Part shown: one piece after another, positions 48,129 to 59,741 of the stretch | Position numbering within the stretch: position 1 is the stretch's first letter | Layout of the letters: every line of letters starts with the position of its first letter | Source: Echinarachnius parma | Lineage: Eukaryota > Echinodermata > Echinoidea > Clypeasteroida > Echinarachniidae | DNA: 64,000 nt | Direction: 5' to 3' | Assembly: GCA_037951105.1 (NCBI GenBank) | Contig: JBAMJV010007216.1 | Coordinates: 1 to 64,000, forward strand | The notes under the pieces: generated by a model | Told to the model about the DNA's origin: nothing | The model's input: the letters and a program-made list of their open reading frames with translations, nothing else | Database searches by the model: none | Translations under genes and position numbers: made by a program

Positions 48129-50676
48129 CCCTGATAGCAAACACTGGTAAAAATGACGTCAAATTTACGTCGTTTTTCGTCGTGCACGTCGTCTTAAAGA
48201 CGTCTTAAATTCACGTCAAAAATTGAAGATTTTGCACCCGCGTTTACCGTCATATAGACGTCATATTTTGACGTGAAAATTACGTATTTTTTTTCCGAAA
48301 AGGCGTCTTTACGACGTCTTGAAGACATCAATTTGTACCATAAATTACGCCATTTAGACGACATAAAGACGTCTTATTGGTCAATATAAGACGTGATTTT
48401 TACGTCTGGATTTGACGTCATTTCCACCTTGTGTAGGTCGTCTTTAAGACGTCGTAAATTCACGTCAAAAAGTGAAGATTTTGCACCCGCGTTTACCGTG
48501 ATATAGACGTCATATTTTGACTTGATAATGACGTATTTTTTTCCGAAAAGGCGTCTTTACGACGTCTTGAAGACGTCAATTTGTACCATAAATTACGCCA
48601 TTTAGACGACATAAAGACGTCTTATTGGTCAATATAAGACGTGCTTTTTACGTCTGGATTTGACGTCATTTCCACCTTGTGTACGTCGTCTTTAAGACGT
48701 CGTAAATTCACGGCAAAAAGTGAAGATTTTGCACCCGCGTTTACCGTCATATAGACGTCATATTTTGACGTGATAATGACGTATTTTTTTCCGAAAAGGC
48801 GTCTTTACGACGTCTTGAAGACGTCAATTTGTACCATAAATTACGCCATTTAGACGACATAAAGACGTCTTATTGGTCAATATAAGACGTGCTTTTTACG
48901 TCTGGATTTGACGTCATTTCCACCTTGTGTACGTCGTCTTTAAGACGTCATAAATTCACGTCAAAAAGTGAAGATTTTGCACCCGCGTTTACCGTGATAT
49001 AGACGTCATATTTTGACGTGATAATGACGTATTTTTTCCGAAAAGGCGTCTTTACGACGTCTTGAAGACGTCAATTTGTACCATAAAATACGCCATTTAG
49101 ACGACATAAAGACGTCTTATTGACGTCATAAAAAGGTCGTCCATACGCCAAAAATAATTGTTTAAATGTCTTTGAAAGACGTCATAATCACGTTGTAATA
49201 ACGTCGTCTATACGACAAAAAATAATTGGAAAAAATGGTTTTTAAAAGACGTCACAATGACGTCGTAATGAGGTCGTTCATACGACAAAAAATAAATACG
49301 TCGTTATTTTGTCTTCTATACGACAAAAATAAATACTGAAAAAAATGATCTTTAAATGACGTAATATTAACGTCATTTTTACGTCCTTCCATACGCCAAA
49401 ATCAATTGGAAAACTGGTCTTTGAAAGACGTCACAATAACGTCGTAAAAAGGGCGTCCATACGACAAAAAATGATGGCCAAAAATAGTCTTAAAAAGACG
49501 TAAACATGACGTCTTAAAAACGTTGTCCACACGACACAAACCTTAATGGCACAAATGGTCCTTTCAAAGACATCTTAAAGACGTCATTATAACGTCTTTT
49601 ATACTACAAAATAAATACTTAAAAGTGATCTTTTAATGACGTGATAATGACGTTGTTTTTACATCCTTAATATGACGAAAAACCATTGGAAAAAATGGTC
49701 TGTGAAAGACGTCACAATGACGTTAAAAAAGGTCGTCCATTCGACATTAAATGATGGCAAAAACTAGTCTTGACAACACAACATAATGACGTCGTATTAA
49801 CGTCGTCGTACGACACAAACCATAATGGCAAAAATAGTCTTTAAAAGACATCATAAAGACGTAAATTTTAAGACGTTTTTATGACAAAATAAGAAGTGAA
49901 AAAAAGGTCTTTGAAAGACGTAACAAAGACGTCGTTATAACGTCTTTCATACGATACAAAACAATGGGAAAAACTGGTCTTTGAAAGACGTCTAAATGAC
50001 GTAGTTAAAAGGTCTTCCATACGTCTAAAAGTTATGAACAAAAACTAGTCTTGAAAAGACGTAAAAATTACGTCTTTATATTGTTGTCATACGACATAAA
50101 CCTGTATGTCAAAAATGGTCTTCAAACGACATCATAAAGACGTCGTTTTCATGTCTTCTATACGACAATAATACATTCTGAAAAATGGTCTTTAAACGAC
50201 GTTATAATGACATCGTTTTTACGTCTTGCATACGACAAAAATAAACAGTGGAAAAATGGTCGTTTAAAGATGTTATAATGACGTCATTCTTACGTCTTTT
50301 ATACGACATAAGTCATCATGTCAAAAATGGTCTTTAAAATACGTCATAATGACGTCGTATTCTTATCGTTTGTACGACATATGACGTGTTTACCAGTTTA
50401 CGACCAAATTAAGACGTCATAAAGACGTCAGTCTGCTATCAGGGAAATTATATAGCGCATATTACAGCAATGTTTAGGTATCTTTGCGCATATAGAAAAC
50501 ATATTTGTTTCATCATTTCATACATTTATAATATTTTAACCATCATAAGTAACAAGCCATCATGTTAACTTGTATTTCCGTCAATAATCCTTCCCGTCAC
50601 AAACATGTAGGCAATAAGTACCCTTCAAGCTAACCCGGGTTCTCATTATTTTGTTTTAATGTTATAATCCCATTAG

Positions 50677-50841
50677 GTTAAGCAGGTCAGCCTTCAGAAT
50701 ACGACTCTAAGTGATGTATCATCTAAGCACCTTGCAGCATGGTTGTCTGGCTTGCCAGACCTGACAGAACTGACACTATATGGTATGAAACTCGATGACA
50801 GCTTCTACGTCATGGCGTCAGAGAAGGCAGCCCAAACCAAG
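50677..50841 (+). CDS. LRR exon copy 10
   Basis: Positions 5-8 are S-L-Q-N, S12 for G, and G36 for D (LYGMKL). Splice sites normal, 55 codons. It lies directly downstream of the 4.6-kb element. Confidence 0.87.
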
Positions 50842-52269
50842 GTATCACACACGGTCCGATATGACTTTATCATATCTGCAAACTAATATCTGATGTATAC
50901 ATGAAACATGTAATTTTCATTTCTAATTAATTCTCTTTGAAAAGTTGTATTTAAAACAATTATTACCAGAATCAATCAGATGATTTAGTATGTCCTGTTG
51001 ATAAGTGAAAAAAGACAAACAATTAATATAAATTTGTACTCTGTGATCAGAGAGGTCTACCAACTGTGGTGTTAAAATTCCATGATAAATTAATGTCATA
51101 TGACCGAGCAATGGGCCAACATACAAATCAGTATTTGATAACTCATTGCCATAACTTTTTTACACACCTGTAATTCGCCTAGGAAGACTTTTAAATACAG
51201 TACAAATAGTTCAATCATAGAGAGTACATGTATGTATTAACGAAAGACTAATTCGGAATACCATACATTTGACCATGCTTCTACAGTTAATATGAATGCA
51301 ACGATGTCTGTGAGAACGGCAGGAGTTCTTATCAAGTTTTAAGTGAGATTGGTGTTAGGTAACCATTCCAAGTTATGTACGAATAAAAGCGAAGTTCCCA
51401 TTTTATGATATCGCCACAGACTGTAAGCAACGCTTTCAACATGATTGTTCAACAAGTCAAATGCGAATTGGCGGAGGTTAATTTCGGCGCTTGTAAGGGA
51501 AATGTGTTGTTTCCGTGGCAGAATTGAATATTATAGAAGTACACATTCCATAGCAACCATGGCCTTTTCTTGAAGCTCGCTTCCTTGAGTCTGTGGCTTT
51601 TATCGCAGCCAAACTTACATTTGTCTTAATTCTTTTCACCACGGAAACGAATCCTCGAAAAAGAATTGTTTCCAGAATTAGAGGCGAAAATACCTTTAAA
51701 AAATCATTGATAGTATTAGCAACTGGATTGGATACGACATATTTAATGTACCACACTTTTATCAAATCATTACCATCATTATAGTTATTATTATTGTATC
51801 ATTATGACTATTATTAGTACCTACACTATTATTACTATAATTCAGAGTATGCTCATGATGAGTAATATGCCTACCATATTGATCATAATTACCATAATTA
51901 ATGTTATTATATATATTTGCAGTGTAATCACGAATTTCAAGCAAGTGAACACTCATACATTTGTTTGTCCGATCTGGGTAAGAGCTTATAATACTACTAA
52001 TAATAGTAATGATAATAATAATACACATTTCGTCTAATTATATAGCGCATATTACAGCAATGTTTAGGTATCTTTGCGCATATAGAAAAAAAACATATTT
52101 GTTTCATCATTTCATACATTTATAATATTTTAACCATCATAAGTAACAAGCCATCATAATAACTTGTATTTCCGTCAATAATCCTTCCCGTCACAAACAT
52201 GTAGGCAATAAGTACCTTCAAGCTAACCCGGGTTCTCATTATTTTGTTTTAATGTTATAATCCCATTAG

Positions 52270-52434
52270 GTTAAGCAGGTCAGACTTAAGGGTACGACTC
52301 TAGGTGATGTATCATCTAAGCACCTTGCAGCATGGTTGTCTGGCTTGCCAGACCTGACAGAACTGACACTATATGCTATGAAACTCGATGACAGCTTCTA
52401 CGTCATGGCGTCAGAGAAGGCAGCCCAAACCAAG
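52270..52434 (+). CDS. LRR exon copy 11
   Basis: Positions 5-8 are R-L-K-G; A36 replaces D (LYAMKL). 55 open codons with TTAG acceptor and AAG|GTATCA donor. Confidence 0.88.
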
Positions 52435-53858
52435 GTATCACACACGGTCCCATATGACTTTATCATATCTGCAAACTAATATCTGATGTATACATGAAAC
52501 ATGTAATTTTCATTTCTAATTAATTCTCTTTGAAAAGTTGTATTTAAAACAATTATTACCAGAATCAATCAGATGATTTAGTATGTCCTGTTGACAATTG
52601 AAAAAAGACAAACAATTAATATAAATTTGTACTCTGTGATCAGAGAGGTCTACCAACTGTGGTGTTAAAATTCCATGATAAATTAATGTCATATGACCGA
52701 GCAATGGGCCAACATACAAATCAGTATTTGATAACTCATTGCCATAACTTTTTCACACACCTGTAATTCGCCTAGGAAGACTTTTAAATACAGTACAAAT
52801 AATTCAATCATAGAGAGTACATGTATGTATTAACGAAAGACTAATTCGGAATACCATAAATTTGACCATGCTTCTACAGTTAATATGAATGCAACGATGT
52901 ATGTGAGAACGGCAGGAGTTCTTATCAAGTTTTAAGTGAGATTGGTGTTAGGTAACCATACCAAGTTATGTACGAATAAAAGCGAAGTTCCCATTTTATG
53001 ATATCGCCACAGACTGTAAGCAACGCTTTCAACATGATTGTTCAACAAGTCAAATGCGAATTGGCGGAGGTTAATTTCGGCGCTTGTAAGGGAAATGTGT
53101 TGTTTCCGTGGCAGAATTGAATATTATAGAAGTACACATTCCATAGCAACCATGGCCTTTTCTTGAAGCTCGCTTCCTTGAGTCTGTGGCTTTTATCGCA
53201 GCCAAACTTACATTTGTCTTAATTCTTTTCACCACGGAAACGAATCCTCGAAAAAGAATTGTTTCCAGAATTAGAGGCGAAAATACCTTTAAAAAATCAT
53301 TGATAGTATTAGCAACTGGATTGGATACGACATATTTAATGTACCACACTTTTATCAAATCATTACCATCATTATAGTTATTATTATTGTATCATTATGA
53401 CTATTATTAGTACCAACACTATTATTACTATAATTCAGAGTATGCTCATGATGAGTAATATGCCTACCATATTGATCATAATTACCATAATTAATGTTAT
53501 TATATATATTTGCAGTGTAATCACGAATTTCAAGCAAGTGAACACTCATACATTTGTTTGTCCGATCTGGGTAAGAGCTTATAATACTCCTAATAATAGT
53601 AATGATAATAATAATACACATTTCGTCTAATTATATAGCGCATATTACAGCAATGTTTAGGTATCTTTGCGCATATAGAAAACATATTTGTTTCATCATT
53701 TCATACATTTATAATATTTTAACCATCATAAGTAACAAGCCATCATGTTAACTTGTATTTCCGTCAATAATCCTTCCCGTCACAAACATGTAGGCAATAA
53801 GTACCTTCAAGCTAACCCGGGTTCTCATTATTTTGTTTTAATGTTATAATCCCATTAG

Positions 53859-54023
53859 GTTAAGCAGGTCAGACTTAAGAGTACGACTCTAGGTGATGTA
53901 TCATCTAAGCACCTTGCAGCATGGTTGTCTGGCTTGCCAGACCTGACAGAACTGACACTATATGATATGACACTCGATGACAGCTTCTACGTCATGGCGT
54001 CAGAGAAGGCAGCCCAAACCAAG
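53859..54023 (+). CDS. LRR exon copy 12
   Basis: Positions 5-8 are R-L-K-S; T38 replaces K (YDMTLDD). The splice sites are conserved. The downstream intron has lost one G shortly after the donor (ACACGTCCC), with no effect on coding. Confidence 0.88.
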
Positions 54024-55446
54024 GTATCACACACGTCCCATATGACTTTATCATATCTGCAAACTAATATCTGATGTATACATGAAACATGTAATTTTCA
54101 TTTCTAATTAATTCTCTTTGAAAAGTTGTATTTAAAACAATTATTACCAGAATCAATCAGATGATTTAGTATGTCCTGTTGACAAGTGAAAAAAGACAAA
54201 CAATTAATTTAAATTTGTACTCTGTGATCAGAGAGGTCTACCAACTGTGGTGTTAAAATTCCATGATAAATTAATGTCATATGACCGAGCAATGGGCAAA
54301 CATACAAATCAGTATTTGATAACTCATCGCCATAACTTTTTCACACACCTGTAATTCGCCTAGGAAGACTTTTAAATACAGTACAAATAATTCAATCATA
54401 GAGAGTACATGTATGTATTAACGAAAGACTAATTCGGAATACCATAAATTTGACCATGCTTCTACAGTTAATATGAATGCAACGATGTATGTGAGAACGG
54501 CAAGAGTTCTTATCAAGTTTTAAGTGAGATTGGTGTTAGGTAACCATACCAAGTTATGTACGAATAAAAGCGAAGTTCCCATTTTATGATATCGCCACAG
54601 ACTGTAAGCAACGCTTTCAACATGATTGTTCAACAAGTCAAATGCGAATTGGCGGAGGTTAATTTCGGCGCTTGTAAAGGAAATGTGTTGTTTCCGTGGC
54701 AGAATTGAATATTATAGAAGTACACATTCCATAGCAACCATGGCCTTTTCTTGAAGCTCGCTTCCTTGAGTCTGTGGCTTTTATCGCAGCCAAACTTACA
54801 TTTGTCTTAATTCTTTTCACCACGGAAACGAATCCTCGCAAAAGAATTGTTTCCAGAATTAGAGGCGAAAATACCTTTAACAAATCATTGATAGTATTAG
54901 CAACTGGATTGGATACGACATATTTAATGTACCACACTTTTATCAAATCATTACCATCATTATAGTTATTATTATTCTATCATTATGACTATTATTAGTA
55001 CCTACACTATTATTACTATAATTCAGAGTATGCTCATGATGAGTAATATGCCTACCATATTGATCATAATTACCATAATTAATGTTATTATATATATTTG
55101 CAGTGTAATCACGAATTTCAAGCAAGTGAACACTCATACATTTGTTTGTCCGATCTGGGTAAGAGCTTATAATACTACTAATAATAGTAATGATAATAAT
55201 AATACACATTTCGTCTAATTATATTGCGCATATTACAGCAATGTTTAGGTATCTTTGCGCATATCGAAAACATATTTGTTTCATCATTTCATACATTTAT
55301 AATATTTTAACCATCATAAGTAACAAGCCATCATGTTAACTTGTATTTCCGTCAATAATCCTTCCCGTCACAAACATGTAGGCAATAAGTACCTTCAAGC
55401 TAACCCGGGTTTTCATTATTTTGTTTTAATGTTATAATCCCATTAG

Positions 55447-55611
55447 GTTAAGCAGGTCAGACTTCAGAGTACCACTCTAGGTGATGTATCACCTAAGCAC
55501 CTTGCAGCATGGTTGTCTGGCTTGCCAGACCTGACAGAACTGAAACTATATGATATGAAACTCGATGACAGCTTCTACGTCATGGCGTCAGAGAAGGCAG
55601 CCCAAACCAAG
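55447..55611 (+). CDS. LRR exon copy 13
   Basis: Positions 5-8 are R-L-Q-S; P16 replaces S (VSPKHL) and K33 replaces T (ELKLYDMKL). Frame and splice sites intact. Confidence 0.88.
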
Positions 55612-57036
55612 GTATCACACACGGTCCCATATGACTTTATCATATCTGCAAACTAATATCTGATGTATACATGAAACATGTAATTTTCATTTCTAATTAA
55701 TTCTCTTTGAAAAGTTGTATTTAAAACAATTATTACCAGAATCAATCAGATGATTTAGTATGTCCTGTTGACAAGTGAAAAAAGACAAACAATTAATATA
55801 AATTTGTACTCTATGATCAGAGAGGTCTACCAACTGTGGTGTTAAAATTCCATGATAAATTAATGTCATATAACCGAGCAATGGGCAAACATACCAATCA
55901 GTATTTGATAACTCATTGCCATAACTTTTTCACACACCTGTAATTCGCCTAGGAAGACTTTTAAATATAGTACAAATAGTTCAATCATAGAGAGTACATG
56001 TATGTATTAACGAAAGACTAATTCGGAATACCATAAATTTGACCATGCTTCTACAGTTAATATGAATGCAACGATGTATGTGAGAACGGCAGGAGTTCTT
56101 ATCAAGTTTTAAGTGAGATTGGTGTTAGGTAACCATACCAAGTTATGTACTAATAAAAGCGAAGTTCCCATTTTGTGATATCGCCACAGACTGTAAGCAA
56201 CGCTTTCAACATGATTGTTCAACAAGTCAAATGCGAATTGGCGGAGGTTAATTTCGGCGCTTGTAAGGGAAATGTGTTGTTTCCGTGGCAGAATTGAATA
56301 TTATAGAAGTACACATTCCATAGCAACCATGGCCTTTTCTTGAAGCTCGCTTCCTTGAGTCTGTGGCTTTTATCGCAGCCAAACTTACATTTGTCTTAAT
56401 TATTTTCACCACGGAAACGAATCCTCGAAAAATAATTGTTTCCAGAATTAGAGGCGAAAATACCTTTAAAAAATCATTGATAGTATTAGCAACTGGATTG
56501 GATACGACATATTTAATGTACCACACTTTTATCAAATCATTACCATCATTATAGTTATTATTATTGTATCATTATGACTATTATTAGTACCTACACTATT
56601 ATAACTATAATTCAGAGTATGCTCATGATGAGTAATATGCCTACCATATTGATCATAATTACCATAATTAATGTTATTATATATATTTGCAGTGTAATCA
56701 CAAATTTCGCGCAAGTTAACACTCATACATTTGTCTGTCCGATCTGGGTAAAATCTTATCATACTACTAATGATAGTAATCTTAATAATAATAAACATTT
56801 CGTCTAGTTATTTAGCGCATTATTTACAACAAGGTTTGGGTATCTATGCGCATATATAAATCATAATTTCATTCATCATGTCGTACATTAAAATATTTAA
56901 CAATCAAAAGTAGCAAGTCACCATTATTACTTGTATTTCCGTCAATAATCCTTCCCGTCACAAACATGTAGTTAATAAGTACCTTCAAGCTAACCCGGGT
57001 TCTCATTATTTTGTTTTAATGTTATAATCCCATTAG

Positions 57037-57201
57037 GTTAAGCAGGTCAGACTTCAGAGTACGACTCTAGGTGATGTATCATCTAAGCACCTTGCAGCAT
57101 GGTTGTCTGGCTTGCCAGACCTGACAGAACTGACACTATATGATATGAAACTCGATGACAGCTTCTACGTCATGGCGTCAGAGAAGGCAGCCCAAACTAA
57201 G
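57037..57201 (+). CDS. LRR exon copy 14
   Basis: The protein is identical to copy 8 (R-L-Q-S; T/Y/D/K). The downstream intron begins with the CATACGGTCACATGTGAC version otherwise seen after copies 6 and 7, a sign of exchange between units. Confidence 0.88.
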
Positions 57202-57445
57202 GTATCACATACGGTCACATGTGACTTTCTGAAATCTGCAAAATAATATCTGATGTATACATGAAAAATGTGATTTCCATTTTATCATTAATTCTCTTTG
57301 AAAAGTTGTTTTGTACGGGTTAAGTTATACCTTAAAATAACTTAGTATCTCTGTTGACATGTTTACAAATGACAAACAGTTAATCAGATCAGAGAGGTCT
57401 ACCAACTGTGGTGTGAAAATTCCATGATACAAAGTCATTAATGTC

Positions 57446-57879
57446 ATGACCGCTTACACCAAAACCCCAAACAAATTGACGAACATGATCTGGGATCTTT
57501 TTATCTAACTGGATAGAGTAGAATCTAAGCTTTAAAATGATATATAACTCATCCAATTTGGACACTCTGAACCTATCCAACAAAGCGATTAAATGTAGGA
57601 GAGTGGGAAAGTCTAGTTTTACAGAATGAGGAGAAAAGAGGCTCTAAAGATTAGGGTCACTCAGGCGCGTAGTGCGGAGGAGCTTTCCATTGAATCCATT
57701 AACTCAACTTTGGCTTCGTTTTAAGACTCAAAATTGTAAACAGTCGATAGAGGAAAGAGTATGCTTTCAGGTAAAGTAAATTTTTAAAATTTGATTTTTC
57801 AGCAAAAATTACATACTTTGGCTCGTAGCGGAGAATCATATACCGCGACTTTATGTGGGTTTTGGTGTAAGCGGTCACC
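57446..57879. mobile_element. MITE, TGTGACxGCTTACCCC family, copy 2 (inverted)
   Basis: GACCGCTTACACCAAAACCCC and GGTTTTGGTGTAAGCGGTCAC bound it. The interior is the complement of 41940-42370 in order (CTTTAAAATGATATATAACTC, GAGAATCATATACCGCGACT). It sits in a different place in the unit, so this is an independent insertion. Confidence 0.88.
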
Positions 57880-58168
57880 TATGGTCGAGCAATGGGCAAA
57901 CGTACAAATCAGTATTTCATAACCCATCACCATAGACTTCCAAACACTTGTAATTCATCAAAAAATTTCAAATACAGTAAAAAATAGTTCAATCATATAG
58001 AGTAGCCTACATGTAAATAGTATCAAAATACTAATTTCGGTATACCATAAATTTGACCATACCTCTACAGTTAATACGAATGCAACGAGGTATGTGAGAA
58101 CGGCAGGAATTCTTATCAGGTTTTAAGCGAGATTGGTGTTAGGTAACCTCACTAAGTTATGTATTAAT

Positions 58169-58700
58169 GGGTTAGTTTAGTTTTGGTAAAGAGGGCGCTG
58201 CACATCACAATTTTTTTGTGAGGTAATGAAAAACTGAGTGTCGAATTTGAGAGAACATGCAATTTTAATGTCAGAATAAACTTTATTTGGTCAAAATCGA
58301 CTCAGAAACGGCTGAAATATCAAGAAATATATCTGATCTTATAATTATTTGGGGCCCAAATAATTAAATGATTTTTAGAAAAAAACAAAAAAATGCTTGC
58401 ACTTTTTCAAAAATTTTCAAAAGCGTTTTTTAAATAGTTGTTGATGATCTCGCTATTTAATCATTATATCAATAAAACATGACATGCATAATTTTGCATG
58501 AAAAATGGTTGAAACCAATGCCTATTTAAAAAGCGCCCCTTTGTGTTTTAATGGCTGTTTTTGAATGATAACAGGCTATTTACTTAGTCATTTGTAATTT
58601 TGTATACCTTTCGAGCATGGTGGAGTTACTATTATTTTATAATGTTACTGTGCAGGTTTTGGCTACTAAAGTTCAGCCTTACCAACACTAAACTACCCCT
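58169..58700. mobile_element. MITE flanked by TTAAT
   Basis: GGGTTAGTTTAGTTTTGGTA and the complement TACCAACACTAAACTACCCC form the ends, with TTAAT on both sides (58164-58168, 58701-58705). The empty site in sister units is ACTAATAAAAG. Non-coding. Confidence 0.85.
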
Positions 58701-59445
58701 TTAATAAAAGCGAAGTTCCTATTTCAAAGTATTGCCACTTTAAGCAATTATTTCGATATGTTCAACAAGCCAAATTCGAATGGACGGGAGTTAACTTCGG
58801 CGCTTGTAAGGGAAATGTGTTGTTTTCGTGGCGGAATTGAATATAATAGAATTACACATTCCATGATAGCAACCATGGCCTTTTTTTGAAGCTCGCTTCC
58901 TTGAGTGTGTGGCTTTTAACATAGGAAAGATTTCAATTGTCTTCATTCTTATCATCACGGAAACGAAACCTCGATAAGGAATTATTTCCAGAATCAGACG
59001 CGGAAATATCTCAAAAACCACTGATAGTATTAGCAACTGGATTTGACACAACATATTTTATGTACCAGAATATTGTAAATCATTACCATCATAGTTATTA
59101 TCATTGTATCATTACGATTATTATACGTATTCATACTATAACTACAGTAATACAGTAATATTACAGTATATTATAACAGTAATTATAGTAACTATAATTC
59201 AGAGTATGCTCATGATAAGTAATACCATATAGATCATACCATTGCTTACCATTAGTAATGTTAGTATGTATATTTGCAGTGTAACTACGAATGTCGCGCA
59301 AGTTAACATTCATACATTTGTCTGTCCGAACTGGGTAAGAGCTAATATTACTACTAATAGTATAAATGATAATGATAATAAACACTTCGTCTAGTTATAT
59401 AGCGCATAATACAGCAAGGTTTGGTTATCTATGTGCAAATTATAG

Positions 59446-59611
59446 GTTAAGCAGGTCGAACTGTGCAGAACGCCTCTTGGTGATGTATCATCTAAGCACC
59501 TTGCAGCATGGTTGTCTGGCTTGCCAAACCTGACAGAACTGACACTTAGTGCGATGAAACTCGCTGAAAGCTTCTACGTCTTGGCGTCCAGAGAAGGCAG
59601 CCCAAACCAAG
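59446..59611 (+). pseudogene. LRR exon copy 15, 1-base insertion
   Basis: The frame starts normally (VKQVELCRTPLGDVSSKHL) and is the most diverged copy (E-L-C-R; LSAMKLAES). GCGTCCAGAG in place of GCGTCAGAG adds one base, making the exon 166 bp and shifting the frame at its end. The usual pyrimidine-rich upstream segment is also deleted, leaving AATTATAG as the only acceptor. Probably not spliced in. Confidence 0.85.
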
Positions 59612-59741
59612 GTATGACACACGGTCACATCTAATTTTCTAACATCTGCAAACTAATATCTGATGTATACATGAACAATTTCCATGTTATCATTAATATC
59701 TTTAAAAAGTTGATACCAACTGAATCAATCAGTTCTACCTA

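Larger units (their letters stand above)
45856..50444. mobile_element. 4.6-kb TIR element packed with GACGT/ACGTC palindromes
   Basis: The ends are CCCTGATAGCAGAC and GTCTGCTATCAGGG, exact 14-bp inverted repeats, inside an array intron whose empty form is known (CGTCTAATTATATAG); the target duplication is unclear (TA against AA). Inside, in order: two tandem repeats of about 249 bp (45858-46380); AT-rich and inserted sequence; a second 5' end CCCTGATAGCAAAC at 48129; four more repeats of about 250 bp (to about 49130), each with TTTTGCACCCGCGTTTACCG; then diverged 65-85-bp repeats (ATGGTCTTTGAAAGACGTC...). ACGTC/GACGT words, including GACGTC palindromes, occur every 15-30 bases. No protein is encoded. 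Confidence 0.85.
26872..59741 (+). repeat. Tandem array of LRR-exon units (about 1.6 kb each)
   Basis: Each unit is one LRR exon plus about 1.4 kb of intron. Exon-to-exon spacing is 1588-1593 bp where no insertion or deletion intervenes (for example 34892 to 36481, and 50677 through 57037). Longer spacings are explained by a LINE, four MITEs, a 4.6-kb palindrome-rich element and a duplicated 190-bp intron piece. The short spacing 36481 to 36922 reflects a 1.15-kb internal deletion. Two intron types, A (TTTCGCGCAAGTT) and B (TTTCAAGCAAGTG), are interspersed. The first and last units are the most diverged. Confidence 0.95.

Noticed and set aside
45856-50444. Possible CRISPR or centromeric satellite
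   Set aside because: It has precise terminal inverted repeats, lies in an intron of a gene array and mixes several repeat lengths, so a TIR element is the better reading.
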